In this document: piece by piece, positions 1 through 8,507 of the stretch | How positions within the stretch are numbered: the first letter of the stretch is position 1 | Layout: every line of letters begins with the position of its first letter | NCBI GenBank assembly: GCA_927441425.1 | Contig: CAKMKG010000007.1 | Location: forward strand, 1-64,000 | Direction: 5' to 3' | Length of the DNA stretch: 64,000 nucleotides | DNA from: an uncultured Bacillota bacterium | Lineage (GTDB): Bacteria > Bacillota > Clostridia > Peptostreptococcales > Anaerovoracaceae | Made by a program: the position numbers and the translations under genes | Notes under the pieces: generated by a model | Seen by the model: the letters and a program-made list of their open reading frames with translations, nothing else | Database searches by the model: none | What the model was told of the DNA's origin: nothing

Positions 1-150
1 AGCGTGGTCAGACGTTTCCGGGACCAGGGTTTGTCCTCTGAGGAAATTGTAGAGAAAACCCAGCATCCACTGGAATTTGTGAGTGATGCTCTGAATGAAA
101 AATTTCAGAAAAAGCTTATTTCTGTAAAGTATGCCGATGAAACAAAGTAA
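1..150 (+). CDS. C-terminal fragment of an unidentified protein
   Basis: The window opens inside a reading frame of 49 codons ending in TAA at 148-150. It reads SVVRRFRDQGLSSEEIVEKT and continues to a lysine-rich end. A short helix followed by a helix-turn-helix-like 'GLSSEEIVEKT' resembles the tails of Rpn/PD-(D/E)XK transposase-like proteins, but 49 residues are too few to assign a family. The 5' part lies outside the window. Confidence 0.5.
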   Translation, partial: SVVRRFRDQGLSSEEIVEKTQHPLEFVSDALNEKFQKKLISVKYADETK

Positions 151-261
151 GCAATCCAGGTCAAGAAATTATTTCTCCAATCATTTATCCTATCCATAGG
201 AGATAAGAAAACGGTATGTTTTCAATATCAGCCGGAGAATCCAATGAAGGAGGAAGGAAAA

Positions 262-765
262 ATGAGCGAGAAGAAGGATACAAAGGCAGTCTTTGTTCAG
301 ATTGTGGAACGTCCTGCCAGAAAAGTGCTGCTGAAACGCGGTATAAGAGCAGAGGATTATTTCCAGTATTGCGAAGAAGTAGGCTGCGAGATATGGCCGG
401 TGCTGACAAGCGTAAAGGAGGCTCTTTACGAGCCCATAGGAATGTGGCTTCCCAAACATCTGATCATGGAAGGAACCTCTCGGTATGTGCAGGGGGTTGA
501 GCTGCCCCTTGATTACAACAACGTTGTTCCGCAAGGGTATGAGTTGATGGAGTTGCCGCCCTGTATAATGATGATCTTTCAAGGGGAACCCTACGAAGAT
601 ACAGATTTTATGGAAGCCATCGGGGAGATCTGGCAGCATATCGAGAAATTTGACCCCACCATTTACGGCTACCAATGGGATCCGGAGGCCGCTCCGAGAT
701 TTCAATTGACACCCATCGGGCACAGAGGTTATATCGAAGGATTACCGGTGGCCCCAGTCAAGTAA
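262..765 (+). CDS. Stand-alone GyrI-like / AraC effector-binding domain protein
   Basis: A 167-residue soluble protein that resembles the GyrI-like small-molecule binding domain found at the C-terminus of AraC/MerR regulators, here without a DNA-binding domain. The middle and end (ELPPCIMMIFQGEPYEDTDF, FQLTPIGHRGYIEGLPV) follow the beta-alpha-beta pattern of that fold. I start at ATG 262 because the AAGGAGGAAGG just upstream is a Shine-Dalgarno sequence; the longer ORF-track start at 244 would translate that site as MKEEGK. Function is probably ligand binding or sequestration. It precedes a two-component system, separated from it by an inverted repeat. Confidence 0.7.
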   Translation: MSEKKDTKAVFVQIVERPARKVLLKRGIRAEDYFQYCEEVGCEIWPVLTSVKEALYEPIGMWLPKHLIMEGTSRYVQGVELPLDYNNVVPQGYELMELPPCIMMIFQGEPYEDTDFMEAIGEIWQHIEKFDPTIYGYQWDPEAAPRFQLTPIGHRGYIEGLPVAPVK

Positions 766-775
766 ATGGAAAAGC

Positions 776-804
776 ATGAGCATAACCGCATCGGTTATGC
801 TCAT
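776..804. repeat. Perfect inverted repeat between GyrI-like gene and response regulator
   Basis: ATGAGCATAACCG and CGGTTATGCTCAT form a perfect 13-bp stem with a 3-base loop. No T-run follows, so it is not a typical intrinsic terminator. It may be an attenuator or mRNA-stabilising hairpin, or a regulator site. It ends 17 bases before the response-regulator start. Confidence 0.7.
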
Positions 805-821
805 TTCAGAGAGGTAAAAGG

Positions 822-1511
822 ATGAATATATTAGTAGCAGAAGATGAAACAGATATCAGAAACCTTTTGAAATTAAACCTTGAACAAGAAGGCTATCATG
901 TTTATCCGGCAGCGGATGGTTTGGAAGCGCTTGATATGGCAGAAAACAATAGGCTCGACCTGGCAATCCTTGATGTCATGATGCCAAAGTTGGACGGATT
1001 CAACCTGTTAAGGAGAATCCGTGAACAATACAAATTCCCGATCATTCTATTGACCGCCAGGGGAGACGACATGGATAAAGTTTTGGGACTGGGTCTCGGA
1101 GCGGATGATTATCTGGTCAAACCCTTCAGCATGGCAGAGCTCATGGCAAGAGTGGCGGCTCAATTGAGAAGAAGCAAAGAGTATTATCGGCAGGTACCTT
1201 TGGATGACCATAAGATTTCATTGGGAGATCTGGTACTGGATAAAAAGGGATGCTGTGTTTGCCGCGGTGATTTGACCATCGAGTTGAATGCCAAAGAGTA
1301 TCTGATTTTAAAGTACCTGATGGAAAATCCCAATCGTGTTTTTACAAAGAAGCAGCTGTATCATGCGGTTTGGGATGAAGATCTTTATTACGATGACAAT
1401 ACGATCATGGTACATATCAGTCATATCAGAAACAAGATTGAGAAGGATCCTAGAAATCCTGCACACCTAATCACAATTCGCGGGCTGGGTTATAAATTTC
1501 AGAGTCGGTAA
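822..1511 (+). CDS. OmpR/PhoB-family response regulator
   Basis: A 229-residue two-domain regulator. The receiver domain (about 1-118) has the acidic pocket (AEDE, residues 6-9), the phospho-acceptor Asp51 in LDVMMPKLDGF, and the conserved Lys100 in DDYLVKPF. The C-terminal winged helix (about 130-228) ends in the typical HISHIRNKIEKDP...ITIRGLGYKF pattern. It lies 12 bases upstream of a histidine kinase and is presumably its partner. Neighbours do not reveal the regulon. Confidence 0.95.
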   Translation: MNILVAEDETDIRNLLKLNLEQEGYHVYPAADGLEALDMAENNRLDLAILDVMMPKLDGFNLLRRIREQYKFPIILLTARGDDMDKVLGLGLGADDYLVKPFSMAELMARVAAQLRRSKEYYRQVPLDDHKISLGDLVLDKKGCCVCRGDLTIELNAKEYLILKYLMENPNRVFTKKQLYHAVWDEDLYYDDNTIMVHISHIRNKIEKDPRNPAHLITIRGLGYKFQSR

Positions 1512-1523
1512 AGGAGGATACAG

Positions 1524-2930
1524 ATGAGAGGAAAAATTGCGAACCGATTCCTGATCAATTATGTTCTGATGCTGTTCATATCAATTCTTATTACCTTTAT
1601 GGTCTTCGCAATAACAGATTTTGCGAACGATATGATTAACAAAAATCTTATGAAAAACAACTATACGGCGGAACAGCTGATGAAGGATGATTATAGAACC
1701 ATAGCCTATGAAGAGGTTTTGGCTCATGGTGGAGGTATCCGGATCATTACCTCGGAGTTGGAAACCGTTATGTCTGAAGGCATAGACACCATCGGCAAGG
1801 AGAAGCTTTCCATGGAGGAGTGGACCGAATTTCTCGCAGGCAGCAAGAAAATAGGGGTGCCGTACAGTTATGATATTGCATACAACGCGGAGGGCGGTTA
1901 CTGGATCATCGTGACATTTCCTACCTCGATACGAATTGATCTTGACATAGCACATAATGAAAGGTACCCCTCAAAGGACATGCAGGCGGTGGCGGGATTT
2001 ATCGTCTCAGTGATCCTATTTTATTTGCTCTCCCTGGCATTGGTCACCGTGATCTATTCCAGAATTACCTCCATCGGCTTTGTGGATCCTTTGAGAAAGC
2101 TGTATCATATTGCCAAACGCCTTGGTGAGGGTGACTACTCCGCAAGGGTGGAGATGAAAACAAACAATGAAATCGCAGAGCTGGGGCAGATCTTTAATAC
2201 CATGGCTGAAAAAATCGAAAAGGAAATCGCGCTGCGGGAATCTTCCGAGGAGAATCGAAAACGACTCATACTGGACATCTCTCATGATTTGAAAAACCCA
2301 TTGGCCGCCATGATGGGCTACGCGGAGCTATGCCTGAAGGATCCGAACCTGCCGGAGGAAAAGCGACAGGAATACAGTAAGGTAATCTATGACAGCTGCA
2401 TCCGCGTCAACGGTCTGATCAACGATCTCTTTGAGTTCTCTAAGCTGGAAAGCAGTGAATATAAAATCGAACCGGTCCCTATCGATTTATGTGAATATCT
2501 CAGGGAGGAAATGTCGACACTGCTTCCACTGCTGGATTCTTCAGGATTTACGTATGTATTCAACATTCCGGAAGAGGAGATCCTTGCTTCCATCGATCCA
2601 AAGGAAATGAGACGCGTCATCCATAATCTCATCATGAATTCGATCCAGCACAATCCGCCGGGAACCACTGTAACGCTGACTCTAGAACAAAATGAGAAAG
2701 AGGTCCTGGCCAGCATTCGGGATGATGGAATCGGAATGACGACAGAGGCTGCAGCGCATATTTTCGAGGCTTTCGTACGCGGTGACAGCACGAGAAACTC
2801 CAAGAGCGGTGGAACCGGATTGGGGCTATCCATCGCTGAGAAGATTATGATGGCACACGGCGGATCCATCGAATTGAAAACCGCCGAAAATGAAGGCTGT
2901 GAATTCATTCTCCACCTTCCAATAGAATAA
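1524..2930 (+). CDS. Membrane sensor histidine kinase
   Basis: A 468-residue kinase with two membrane segments (about 9-31 and 157-179) flanking an extracytoplasmic sensor of about 125 residues, then a HAMP linker (about 185-235). The H-box LDISHDLKNPLAAMMGY places the phospho-acceptor at His254. The N-box (NLIMNSIQHNPPG), G1 (DDGIGM), F and G2 (GGTGLGLSIAEKI) motifs are all intact, so it should be active. It forms an operon with the response regulator upstream. The sensor domain is not one I recognise. Confidence 0.95.
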   Translation: MRGKIANRFLINYVLMLFISILITFMVFAITDFANDMINKNLMKNNYTAEQLMKDDYRTIAYEEVLAHGGGIRIITSELETVMSEGIDTIGKEKLSMEEWTEFLAGSKKIGVPYSYDIAYNAEGGYWIIVTFPTSIRIDLDIAHNERYPSKDMQAVAGFIVSVILFYLLSLALVTVIYSRITSIGFVDPLRKLYHIAKRLGEGDYSARVEMKTNNEIAELGQIFNTMAEKIEKEIALRESSEENRKRLILDISHDLKNPLAAMMGYAELCLKDPNLPEEKRQEYSKVIYDSCIRVNGLINDLFEFSKLESSEYKIEPVPIDLCEYLREEMSTLLPLLDSSGFTYVFNIPEEEILASIDPKEMRRVIHNLIMNSIQHNPPGTTVTLTLEQNEKEVLASIRDDGIGMTTEAAAHIFEAFVRGDSTRNSKSGGTGLGLSIAEKIMMAHGGSIELKTAENEGCEFILHLPIE

Positions 2931-2963
2931 CCAAAAATTTAAGGTTGATTTAAGATTGAAATG

Positions 2964-3030
2964 AGACTCACTTAAGACTGGCCTGCTAAATTGATAGCAG
3001 GACTTAAAAGTGAGTCTGATTTATTTTTTA
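2964..3030 (+). terminator. Nested hairpin with T-rich tail
   Basis: Outer arms AGACTCACTT..AAG / CTT..AAGTGAGTCT enclose an inner perfect 7-bp hairpin (CCTGCTA/TAGCAGG). A T-rich stretch follows and runs directly into the AGGAGGT ribosome site of the next gene. It likely terminates the two-component operon. Confidence 0.65.
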
Positions 3031-3040
3031 GGAGGTTTCT

Positions 3041-3652
3041 ATGGAAACGTTGGAAAGTCATTTTTATAATTGGTTTGGAGTTGTTTTTTTCAGTGTAATC
3101 TATCTTGTGGTACTGCTGTTTATCCCTTTTTACAAAAAGATGGATAAGAAGCCCATTGGAACATATATTGCATTTGTACTGGCATTCGCAATCGAGATGC
3201 ACGGAATTCCATTCAGCATGTACGTAATCTCATGGGTCGTCGGAAACAATTTGCCGGAAGGGGTACTGTGGGGGCATACCTTATTTCCGATCATCGGGTA
3301 CTGGGGGATGTATATCAACATGGCCTGCGCCATCATCGCCCTTTGTCTGGTGCTGAGCGGCTGGCGCCAGATTTATAAAAAATACTGGTCCAAGGAGAGT
3401 GGGGCCGGACAGCTTGTCACGACAGGAATCTATCGCTATATCCGCCATCCGCAATATGCGGGACTGCTTCTCCTCTCTCTGGGAATGCTGATTGAGTGGG
3501 CAACCTTGCCGCTATTAATTCTTTTTCCGATCATTGTAACACTCTATGTCCGCCTTGCGAAAAAAGAGGAACGGGATATGCTTGCAGAATTTGGGGAAGC
3601 GTATGCGGCATACCGTTGCCGGACAAAAATGTTCCTTCCGTTTCTGGTATAA
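3041..3652 (+). CDS. Isoprenylcysteine carboxyl methyltransferase (ICMT)-like membrane protein
   Basis: A 203-residue polytopic protein with about five membrane segments. The C-terminal part carries the ICMT/PEMT signature: GIYRYIRHPQYAGLL followed, after a hydrophobic stretch, by a paired-acidic EER and FGEAYAAY. This family uses S-adenosylmethionine to methylate lipids or isoprenoid-linked substrates; the substrate here cannot be told. AGGAGGT lies 5 bases before the ATG. It stands alone between two terminators. Confidence 0.8.
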   Translation: METLESHFYNWFGVVFFSVIYLVVLLFIPFYKKMDKKPIGTYIAFVLAFAIEMHGIPFSMYVISWVVGNNLPEGVLWGHTLFPIIGYWGMYINMACAIIALCLVLSGWRQIYKKYWSKESGAGQLVTTGIYRYIRHPQYAGLLLLSLGMLIEWATLPLLILFPIIVTLYVRLAKKEERDMLAEFGEAYAAYRCRTKMFLPFLV

Positions 3653-3724
3653 ATGTGAGGAAAGTCCTGTAAAGCAGGAAAGAGTATTTATAAAGGGGTT
3701 TATAATATTAGGTTAACAGGAATA

Positions 3725-3756
3725 GGGCTGAGTTCTATCTATACAGAACTCAGCCC
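3725..3756. terminator. Bidirectional terminator between convergent genes
   Basis: GGGCTGAGTTCT and AGAACTCAGCCC form a perfect 12-bp stem with an 8-base loop. It lies between the ends of the ICMT-like gene (+) and the DUF6773-like gene (-). Confidence 0.8.
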
Positions 3757-3778
3757 TAATTCAATTCATATATTCTTT

Positions 3779-4273
3779 CTATTCGTTGACCTTTTGTTTA
3801 TCCGACTCCCCATCCTTCTCATCAACTAGGTTTTCAAGCTTTGTCACCCTTTTCTTATACACAGCTGCCGTAACGGACAGAGCCACCAGCGTTAGGAAAA
3901 GGGTGAATATCATCGTGAAAAACCCCGATGCCACCGAGACCAAGAAATGATGGTAATTGAAATAGGATACTGCGAAAATGATTATGCCGCAAATAAAGCC
4001 AGTACCCAGGCTAATGATAAAGTTAGTTTTGAGATTCGGTGCAAGCCGTCTGTCCCAGATGCCGTTCTTCAGGCAGGCAGCCAGCAGATAGATTGCAAGA
4101 ACGATCATGATGGTGAATTCCCCCGCAATATTTTGCAAAGCATTTCCTCCGCCAACAATTGTCTGTATTACAATCATCAACAATAGCCCCCAGAAGGCAA
4201 TCCAGACACCGTAATGCTCAATTTCCAGGAGTTTCTGTTCCTGCATTTCATCCAATTTATTTTTTTGTTTCAT
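3779..4273 (-). CDS. Four-TM membrane protein paired with an Xre regulator (DUF6773-like)
   Basis: A 164-residue protein with four hydrophobic segments (about 25-45, 50-70, 85-105 and 112-137) and charged ends. The N-terminus (KNKLDEMQEQKLLEIEHYGVW) and the position directly after a small Cro-type regulator match a common Firmicute module that I recall as DUF6773; the family name is from memory. Its stop-to-start gap to the regulator is one base, so the two are co-transcribed. No biochemical role is known to me. Confidence 0.65.
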   Translation of the reverse strand: MKQKNKLDEMQEQKLLEIEHYGVWIAFWGLLLMIVIQTIVGGGNALQNIAGEFTIMIVLAIYLLAACLKNGIWDRRLAPNLKTNFIISLGTGFICGIIIFAVSYFNYHHFLVSVASGFFTMIFTLFLTLVALSVTAAVYKKRVTKLENLVDEKDGESDKQKVNE

Positions 4274-4274
4274 C

Positions 4275-4478
4275 TTAACTTTCCTCCTCCCAAAAGAGAT
4301 CGTCCAGGGTTTTTCCCAAGACCTTGCATATCGCCCTGCATAATTTTATCGTCGGATTGTATTCTCCCTGCTCAATGGCATTCATCGTTTGCCGGGAAAT
4401 CCCCACTGCTTCAGCTAGATCCTTTTGGGTCATATCAAGCTGTGCCCGGGCAACTTTAATTTTAATATTTCGCCCCAT
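4275..4478 (-). CDS. Small Xre/Cro-type HTH regulator
   Basis: A 67-residue protein that is almost entirely one HTH_3 domain: the DNA-reading part is TQKDLAEAVGISRQTMNAIE and the end LGKTLDDLFWEEE is typical of the YozG-like subgroup. The ATG follows AAGGAGGTGATCGC. The promoter spacer upstream contains the palindrome GACATAATGTC, a likely autoregulatory operator. It is the first gene of a two-gene operon with the membrane protein. Confidence 0.9.
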   Translation of the reverse strand: MGRNIKIKVARAQLDMTQKDLAEAVGISRQTMNAIEQGEYNPTIKLCRAICKVLGKTLDDLFWEEES

Positions 4479-4498
4479 GCGATCACCTCCTTGCCATC

Positions 4499-4527
4499 AT
4501 GTTACAATACATAAGACATAATGTCAA
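4499..4527 (-). promoter_or_regulatory. Sigma-A promoter with internal palindrome for the Xre operon
   Basis: On the minus strand TTGACA (4522-4527) and TAACAT (4499-4504) are separated by 17 bases. An 11-base perfect palindrome, GACATAATGTC (4515-4525), overlaps the -35 box and spacer and would be a fitting repressor site. Confidence 0.75.
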
Positions 4528-4644
4528 GCATATGCGACAAATATTATAAAATAAATTACATGTTGGGGGTGTCAGGTGAATTGGAAAGCAAGATTCCGTA
4601 TGGAAATCAAAAGTACCGGCAAACTATGATTTATTAAGATATTT

Positions 4645-4653
4645 TGATATAAT
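4645..4653 (+). promoter_or_regulatory. Extended -10 element ahead of nfo
   Basis: TGATATAAT matches an extended -10 (TGnTATAAT) 40 bases before the nfo start. No good -35 box is visible. Confidence 0.55.
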
Positions 4654-4692
4654 GGCGTTACGGATTCGAAAACAACAAAGGAGGAACAGATC

Positions 4693-5568
4693 ATGCTGAA
4701 TATCGGCTGCCACCTATCCACGTCAAAGGGCTTCATCCATATGGGGAAAGAGGCTTTAAGCATAGATGCCAATACCTTTCAATTTTTCACAAGAAATCCC
4801 AGAGGCAGCAAGGCAAAGGGAATCGATGAAAACGATGTGAAGGGCTTGCTGAAAATCATGGAAGACAATAATTTTGTGCCATTACTCGGCCATGCGCCTT
4901 ACACGCTGAATCCCTGCTCTGCGGACCAAAGAACGAAAGAGTTCGCATTGGAGGTATTGATCGATGATTTGGTGCGGATGGAACACCTTCCAAACAACTA
5001 TTACAATTTCCATCCCGGCAGCCATGTTGGACAAGGCACTGAAAAAGGAATCGAATTGATCGCCGATGCGCTCAATTTTATTCTGACGAAGAAACAAACC
5101 ACCATCGTGCTGCTGGAAACCATGTCAGGGAAGGGAAGCGAGGTGGGAAGCACTTTTCAGGAGATGAGGCAGATCATAGAAAAGGTTAAGCTTGATGAAA
5201 AAGTAGGCGTTTGCCTTGATACCTGTCATGTGTATGATGGAGGGTATGACATCGTCAATGATTTGGACGGTGTTTTAGCTGAGTTTGACAGGATTATCGG
5301 TCTTGACAGACTGCGGGCCATTCATCTGAACGACAGTAAGAACCCATTCGCGAGCCATAAGGATCGTCATGCAAAGATCGGAGAAGGAAACATAGGCTTG
5401 AAAGCGATCACTGATATGATCAATCATCCCAAGCTTCGCCTGCTACCGTTCTATCTGGAGACACCCAATGAGCTGCCGGGCTATGCACAGGAGATCAAAC
5501 TCCTCAGGAAAGCATATATAGACGACATATCCTTCTCGGTAAAACCACAAAAGATACACCTGTCATGA
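4693..5568 (+). CDS. nfo: Endonuclease IV (AP endonuclease)
   Basis: A 291-residue TIM-barrel zinc enzyme that cuts DNA 5' of abasic sites in base-excision repair. The N-terminus ([11 protein letters not shown]), [45 protein letters not shown] and [16 protein letters not shown] motifs carry the metal-binding His, Glu and Asp residues of the family and are intact. Length is typical. A clear AAGGAGG precedes the ATG. It converges on alkD and their ends overlap by 6 bases. Confidence 0.95.
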   Translation: MLNIGCHLSTSKGFIHMGKEALSIDANTFQFFTRNPRGSKAKGIDENDVKGLLKIMEDNNFVPLLGHAPYTLNPCSADQRTKEFALEVLIDDLVRMEHLPNNYYNFHPGSHVGQGTEKGIELIADALNFILTKKQTTIVLLETMSGKGSEVGSTFQEMRQIIEKVKLDEKVGVCLDTCHVYDGGYDIVNDLDGVLAEFDRIIGLDRLRAIHLNDSKNPFASHKDRHAKIGEGNIGLKAITDMINHPKLRLLPFYLETPNELPGYAQEIKLLRKAYIDDISFSVKPQKIHLS

Positions 5569-6255
5569 GGTTCTTTTCCGTTTCATGCTCCTTATGATCT
5601 CCTTTGAATCCTGATCCACACGGTAGGATTCCAGGATTTTCTGCAGGGATTTATTATATGTGAAATCGTCAAGACTGCTGTTTTTTAGGTAAGCCATTGT
5701 TTTTTCTGGGTACTTCACATAACAGACGGAAATTGCCCAAGCGACTCCCATTTTAACATAGTACCCCTCATGCCGGACTTGATCCAGGCTTGAAAGAACC
5801 TGATCAATATAGTTGTCGTTGATGAAATGTGCCAGCATCATAATTACGGCAAACCGAATCTGGAATTCCTTCCCTGACTTGAGATAGGGAAGGATAAAAT
5901 CCCAAACCAGCTGTGGATGCTTCTTTGCGAGCTTCAATCCGGTGCAGAAGCTATCGCATACGCCCCAGTTTGTGATCTTCGGTACAAATTGAGCAGTGTA
6001 TTCGAGTATCTCTTCCGGAGGGGCCTTTGCATATCCGATGACAAGACCCTGCAGCATGACCTCTTCATAGTATTCGCACTGTGCATTGTGCAGGTATTCC
6101 CGCCAATCTTCTTTGGATATTTCCTTAGCAAGCTCTCTGAGATACGGAAGGCGGACGCCCAATATCCGATCCTCTCCCGGGATGAGTCCGCTTTGAAATT
6201 TTTTGTACTCCTCTTCCGCCCGGTCGAAGATTCTTTCTCTTATCGTTTGGTTCAT
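5563..6255 (-). CDS. DNA alkylation repair protein, AlkD-like
   Basis: A 230-residue all-helical protein of the HEAT-like AlkD family (DNA glycosylase for alkylated bases). Recognisable stretches include [37 protein letters not shown] and [17 protein letters not shown]. The start ATG overlaps the stop of the upstream aldolase-like gene (ATGA), so the two are translationally coupled. Its end overlaps nfo, so two base-excision functions sit tail to tail. Confidence 0.9.
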   Translation of the reverse strand: MNQTIRERIFDRAEEEYKKFQSGLIPGEDRILGVRLPYLRELAKEISKEDWREYLHNAQCEYYEEVMLQGLVIGYAKAPPEEILEYTAQFVPKITNWGVCDSFCTGLKLAKKHPQLVWDFILPYLKSGKEFQIRFAVIMMLAHFINDNYIDQVLSSLDQVRHEGYYVKMGVAWAISVCYVKYPEKTMAYLKNSSLDDFTYNKSLQKILESYRVDQDSKEIIRSMKRKRTS

Positions 6256-7298
6256 CGCTTTTCTCCAGACCTGTTTTTCTCAGTCATCTTAGAATATTTC
6301 TTCAGGTATTCCCTGCGCATCAAGACACATTCCAAAGGCTTGATATACTTTGGACAGCCGAATGCGGAAGCTGCGAAATAGGCTTTGCAGTTTTTTCTGA
6401 GGATCATACTGGCCGCTTCCGCATCCATTTCATTCTTTCCCCAGCATACCGCACCGATATCCCTCACCATCACTGCAGAGACGGGTTTCAGTGCCGGGAA
6501 GATCAATCCCGTATCATTTTCCACCGTCTTTATTTTCGTGCCGACGATTTGAGCGAAATCATCGAGGAGCGGTCTTAAATCCGAGCTGAGTCTTGAGAAC
6601 CTCTTCACATCAAAATCGGTATTGATCAGGATATGCCCCTGTTGTCCCGAAGCCGTCCATGCTGTCTGTAGAGCTTTCGCTTCAGCGGTCAGAGGCTGGA
6701 GCGCATCGGACTGCTCTGTTTGGATCTTCCCACCGTTTTTGTTGATGTACTCTCCACAGGCTGTCTCCAGTTGATGGGCGGCTTTGAAGGTCTCCTCATA
6801 GCTTCTCCCAAAGCAAAGTGTACCATGATGTTTCAAAATCACTGCTTGCCCTGCGGAAAACTTCAATGCTTCCGTGACATTTCTGACCAATGCTTTTGTG
6901 CCCGGGAGTGCATATTTTGCACACATGACGACCTTTCCAAGCTCTGAAAAATCAGAGGAGGGCTCAAAGAAATCCAGACCTGTTGCGGATAGCGCAGAGG
7001 CATTTTCTTGATGGGTATGGATCACAAAATTTATCTCGGGGCAGAGCTGATAGACCGCTCTATGGATTCCTTTTTCCGAGGAGGGCGTTATGCTACCCTC
7101 ATAGCTTAGATCCTTTATCTTAATTTCAACGATATCCTCTGCAGTCAGCGTCTGGTAGTCTCTTCCGCTGGGCGTAATGGCGAAGGTTTCCGCATTGATG
7201 CGGCAGCTTACATTACCCCAGGTACGGGCAATCAAGCCTGCGCGGGCGAGCTCGAGGCCTGCCGTTACCACCAAATTTTTTGCTTCATTCCGTTCCAT
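6252..7298 (-). CDS. Class II aldolase/adducin-family protein with a second aldolase-like half
   Basis: A 348-residue protein. Residues about 1-190 are a class II aldolase domain (TWGNVSCRI, ITPSGRDY, the metal-ligand stretch HTHQENASALS, and LKHHGTLCFG). The C-terminal half again looks like an aldolase-fold fragment (ENDTGLIFPALKPVSAV). Such proteins cleave or epimerise sugar phosphates, but the substrate is unknown here. I start at 7298 because AAAGGAG lies 7 bases upstream; the 545-residue track ORF runs through the intergenic promoter repeat and is not credible. It overlaps alkD by 4 bases. Confidence 0.85.
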   Translation of the reverse strand: MERNEAKNLVVTAGLELARAGLIARTWGNVSCRINAETFAITPSGRDYQTLTAEDIVEIKIKDLSYEGSITPSSEKGIHRAVYQLCPEINFVIHTHQENASALSATGLDFFEPSSDFSELGKVVMCAKYALPGTKALVRNVTEALKFSAGQAVILKHHGTLCFGRSYEETFKAAHQLETACGEYINKNGGKIQTEQSDALQPLTAEAKALQTAWTASGQQGHILINTDFDVKRFSRLSSDLRPLLDDFAQIVGTKIKTVENDTGLIFPALKPVSAVMVRDIGAVCWGKNEMDAEAASMILRKNCKAYFAASAFGCPKYIKPLECVLMRREYLKKYSKMTEKNRSGEKR

Positions 7299-7326
7299 AT
7301 AGTCTCCTTTAAAGGTAATAGTCATT

Positions 7327-7398
7327 GAATCATGTTTACAGAGCCATACTACATGATAGAATGATTCATGTTTACAGAGCCATACTACATGATATAAT
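7327..7398 (+). repeat. Tandemly duplicated sigma-A promoter ahead of asparaginase
   Basis: A 29-base sequence is present twice with a 36-base period (7330-7358 and 7366-7394). Each copy holds a -35 box TTTACA (7335-7340; 7371-7376), a 16-base spacer and a -10 box (TAGAAT at 7357-7362; TATAAT at 7393-7398). The second copy has the consensus -10 and lies 65 bases before the asparaginase start. Confidence 0.8.
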
Positions 7399-7463
7399 AC
7401 CCATAATAGCATAATAATAAAACGAAGTGAAGATGAAAACAAATTGAAACAGTGGAGGGTCCC

Positions 7464-8495
7464 ATGAGAAAGAAGGTTTGCCTGATCCATACCGGCGGCA
7501 CCATTGGTATGGCAAGAACAGAATATGGATATGCACCGAAAAAGGGTTTTCTGCAATCCATTCTTTCCGGTATTTACGAGCTGGATTCGGAAGAAATTCC
7601 TGCATTTGATCTCATTGAATATGATCCTCTGCTGGACTCCTCCAATATCTCCGTCAAGGAATGGGTCAAAATCGCCCAGGATATCAAGGGAAAATATGAT
7701 CACTATGACGGATTCGTGATTCTTCACGGGACGGATACCATGGCCTATACTGCCTCTGCACTGTCTTTCATGCTGGAGGGGCTCTCCAAGCCCGTGATCC
7801 TGACCGGCTCCCAAATTCCATTGTGCGAAATCAGAAACGATGCCAGAGATAATCTGATCACCTCCCTGATGATGGCTGGGAATTATCATGTCCCCGAGGT
7901 CTGCCTCTTTTTCGGCAATGAGCTATACAGAGGAAACCGCGCGACAAAGGTGAGTTCTGATGAATTGATCGCCTTTGATTCACCCAATTATCCGTCACTG
8001 GCAGAAGCGGGTGTAAGGATTACCATCAAGGAACGTGTGATCCGGAAAGCAGGATTGGAATTAAAACTGTCTGAATTTGTTCCGCAGCAGATTGCCGTAT
8101 TAAAGATATTTCCCGGGATCCAGTTTGAAATCTTTGAGAACATCCTTACCTCCAATTTGAAAGGAATTGTTTTTGAAGCATTCGGAGCCGGCAACATCCC
8201 GGAGAATCAAGGTGCCTTGAATAGAACGCTGGAAAAGGCGGAGGAGAATGGCACCGTTATTGTCGTATGCACACAGTGCCTGCGAGGCTCTGCTATGATC
8301 GGGGAATATGAAACAAGCCTCAGCTTTGCCAAGGCGGGTGCTGTCAGCGGTTACGATATGACGGTGGAGGCCGCTGTTACAAAGCTTTATTATCTGCTGA
8401 GCATGAATTACGATCTGGATATGGTCAAGAAGCTTATGGGAACGAACCTGAGGGGGGAACTGTCTGTATTCAAGACCACCCAGGGGAATCAATAA
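7464..8495 (+). CDS. ansA: L-asparaginase, type I (cytoplasmic)
   Basis: A 343-residue enzyme that hydrolyses L-asparagine to aspartate and ammonia. The two catalytic threonine motifs are present, HTGGTIG near the N-terminus and ILHGTDTM around residue 88, along with LTGSQIP. There is no signal peptide, in line with the type I enzyme. I use ATG 7464, which has GGAGGG 4 bases upstream, rather than the GTG at 7452. It is followed after 12 bases by an Asp/Glu racemase. Confidence 0.92.
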   Translation: MRKKVCLIHTGGTIGMARTEYGYAPKKGFLQSILSGIYELDSEEIPAFDLIEYDPLLDSSNISVKEWVKIAQDIKGKYDHYDGFVILHGTDTMAYTASALSFMLEGLSKPVILTGSQIPLCEIRNDARDNLITSLMMAGNYHVPEVCLFFGNELYRGNRATKVSSDELIAFDSPNYPSLAEAGVRITIKERVIRKAGLELKLSEFVPQQIAVLKIFPGIQFEIFENILTSNLKGIVFEAFGAGNIPENQGALNRTLEKAEENGTVIVVCTQCLRGSAMIGEYETSLSFAKAGAVSGYDMTVEAAVTKLYYLLSMNYDLDMVKKLMGTNLRGELSVFKTTQGNQ

Positions 8496-8507
8496 AAGGG
8501 GGAAAAC

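Noticed and set aside
7299-7889. N-terminal extension of the aldolase-like ORF in the track (545 residues)
   Set aside because: It runs antisense through asparaginase and the promoter repeat; ATG 7298 has a good ribosome site and gives the normal class II aldolase start.
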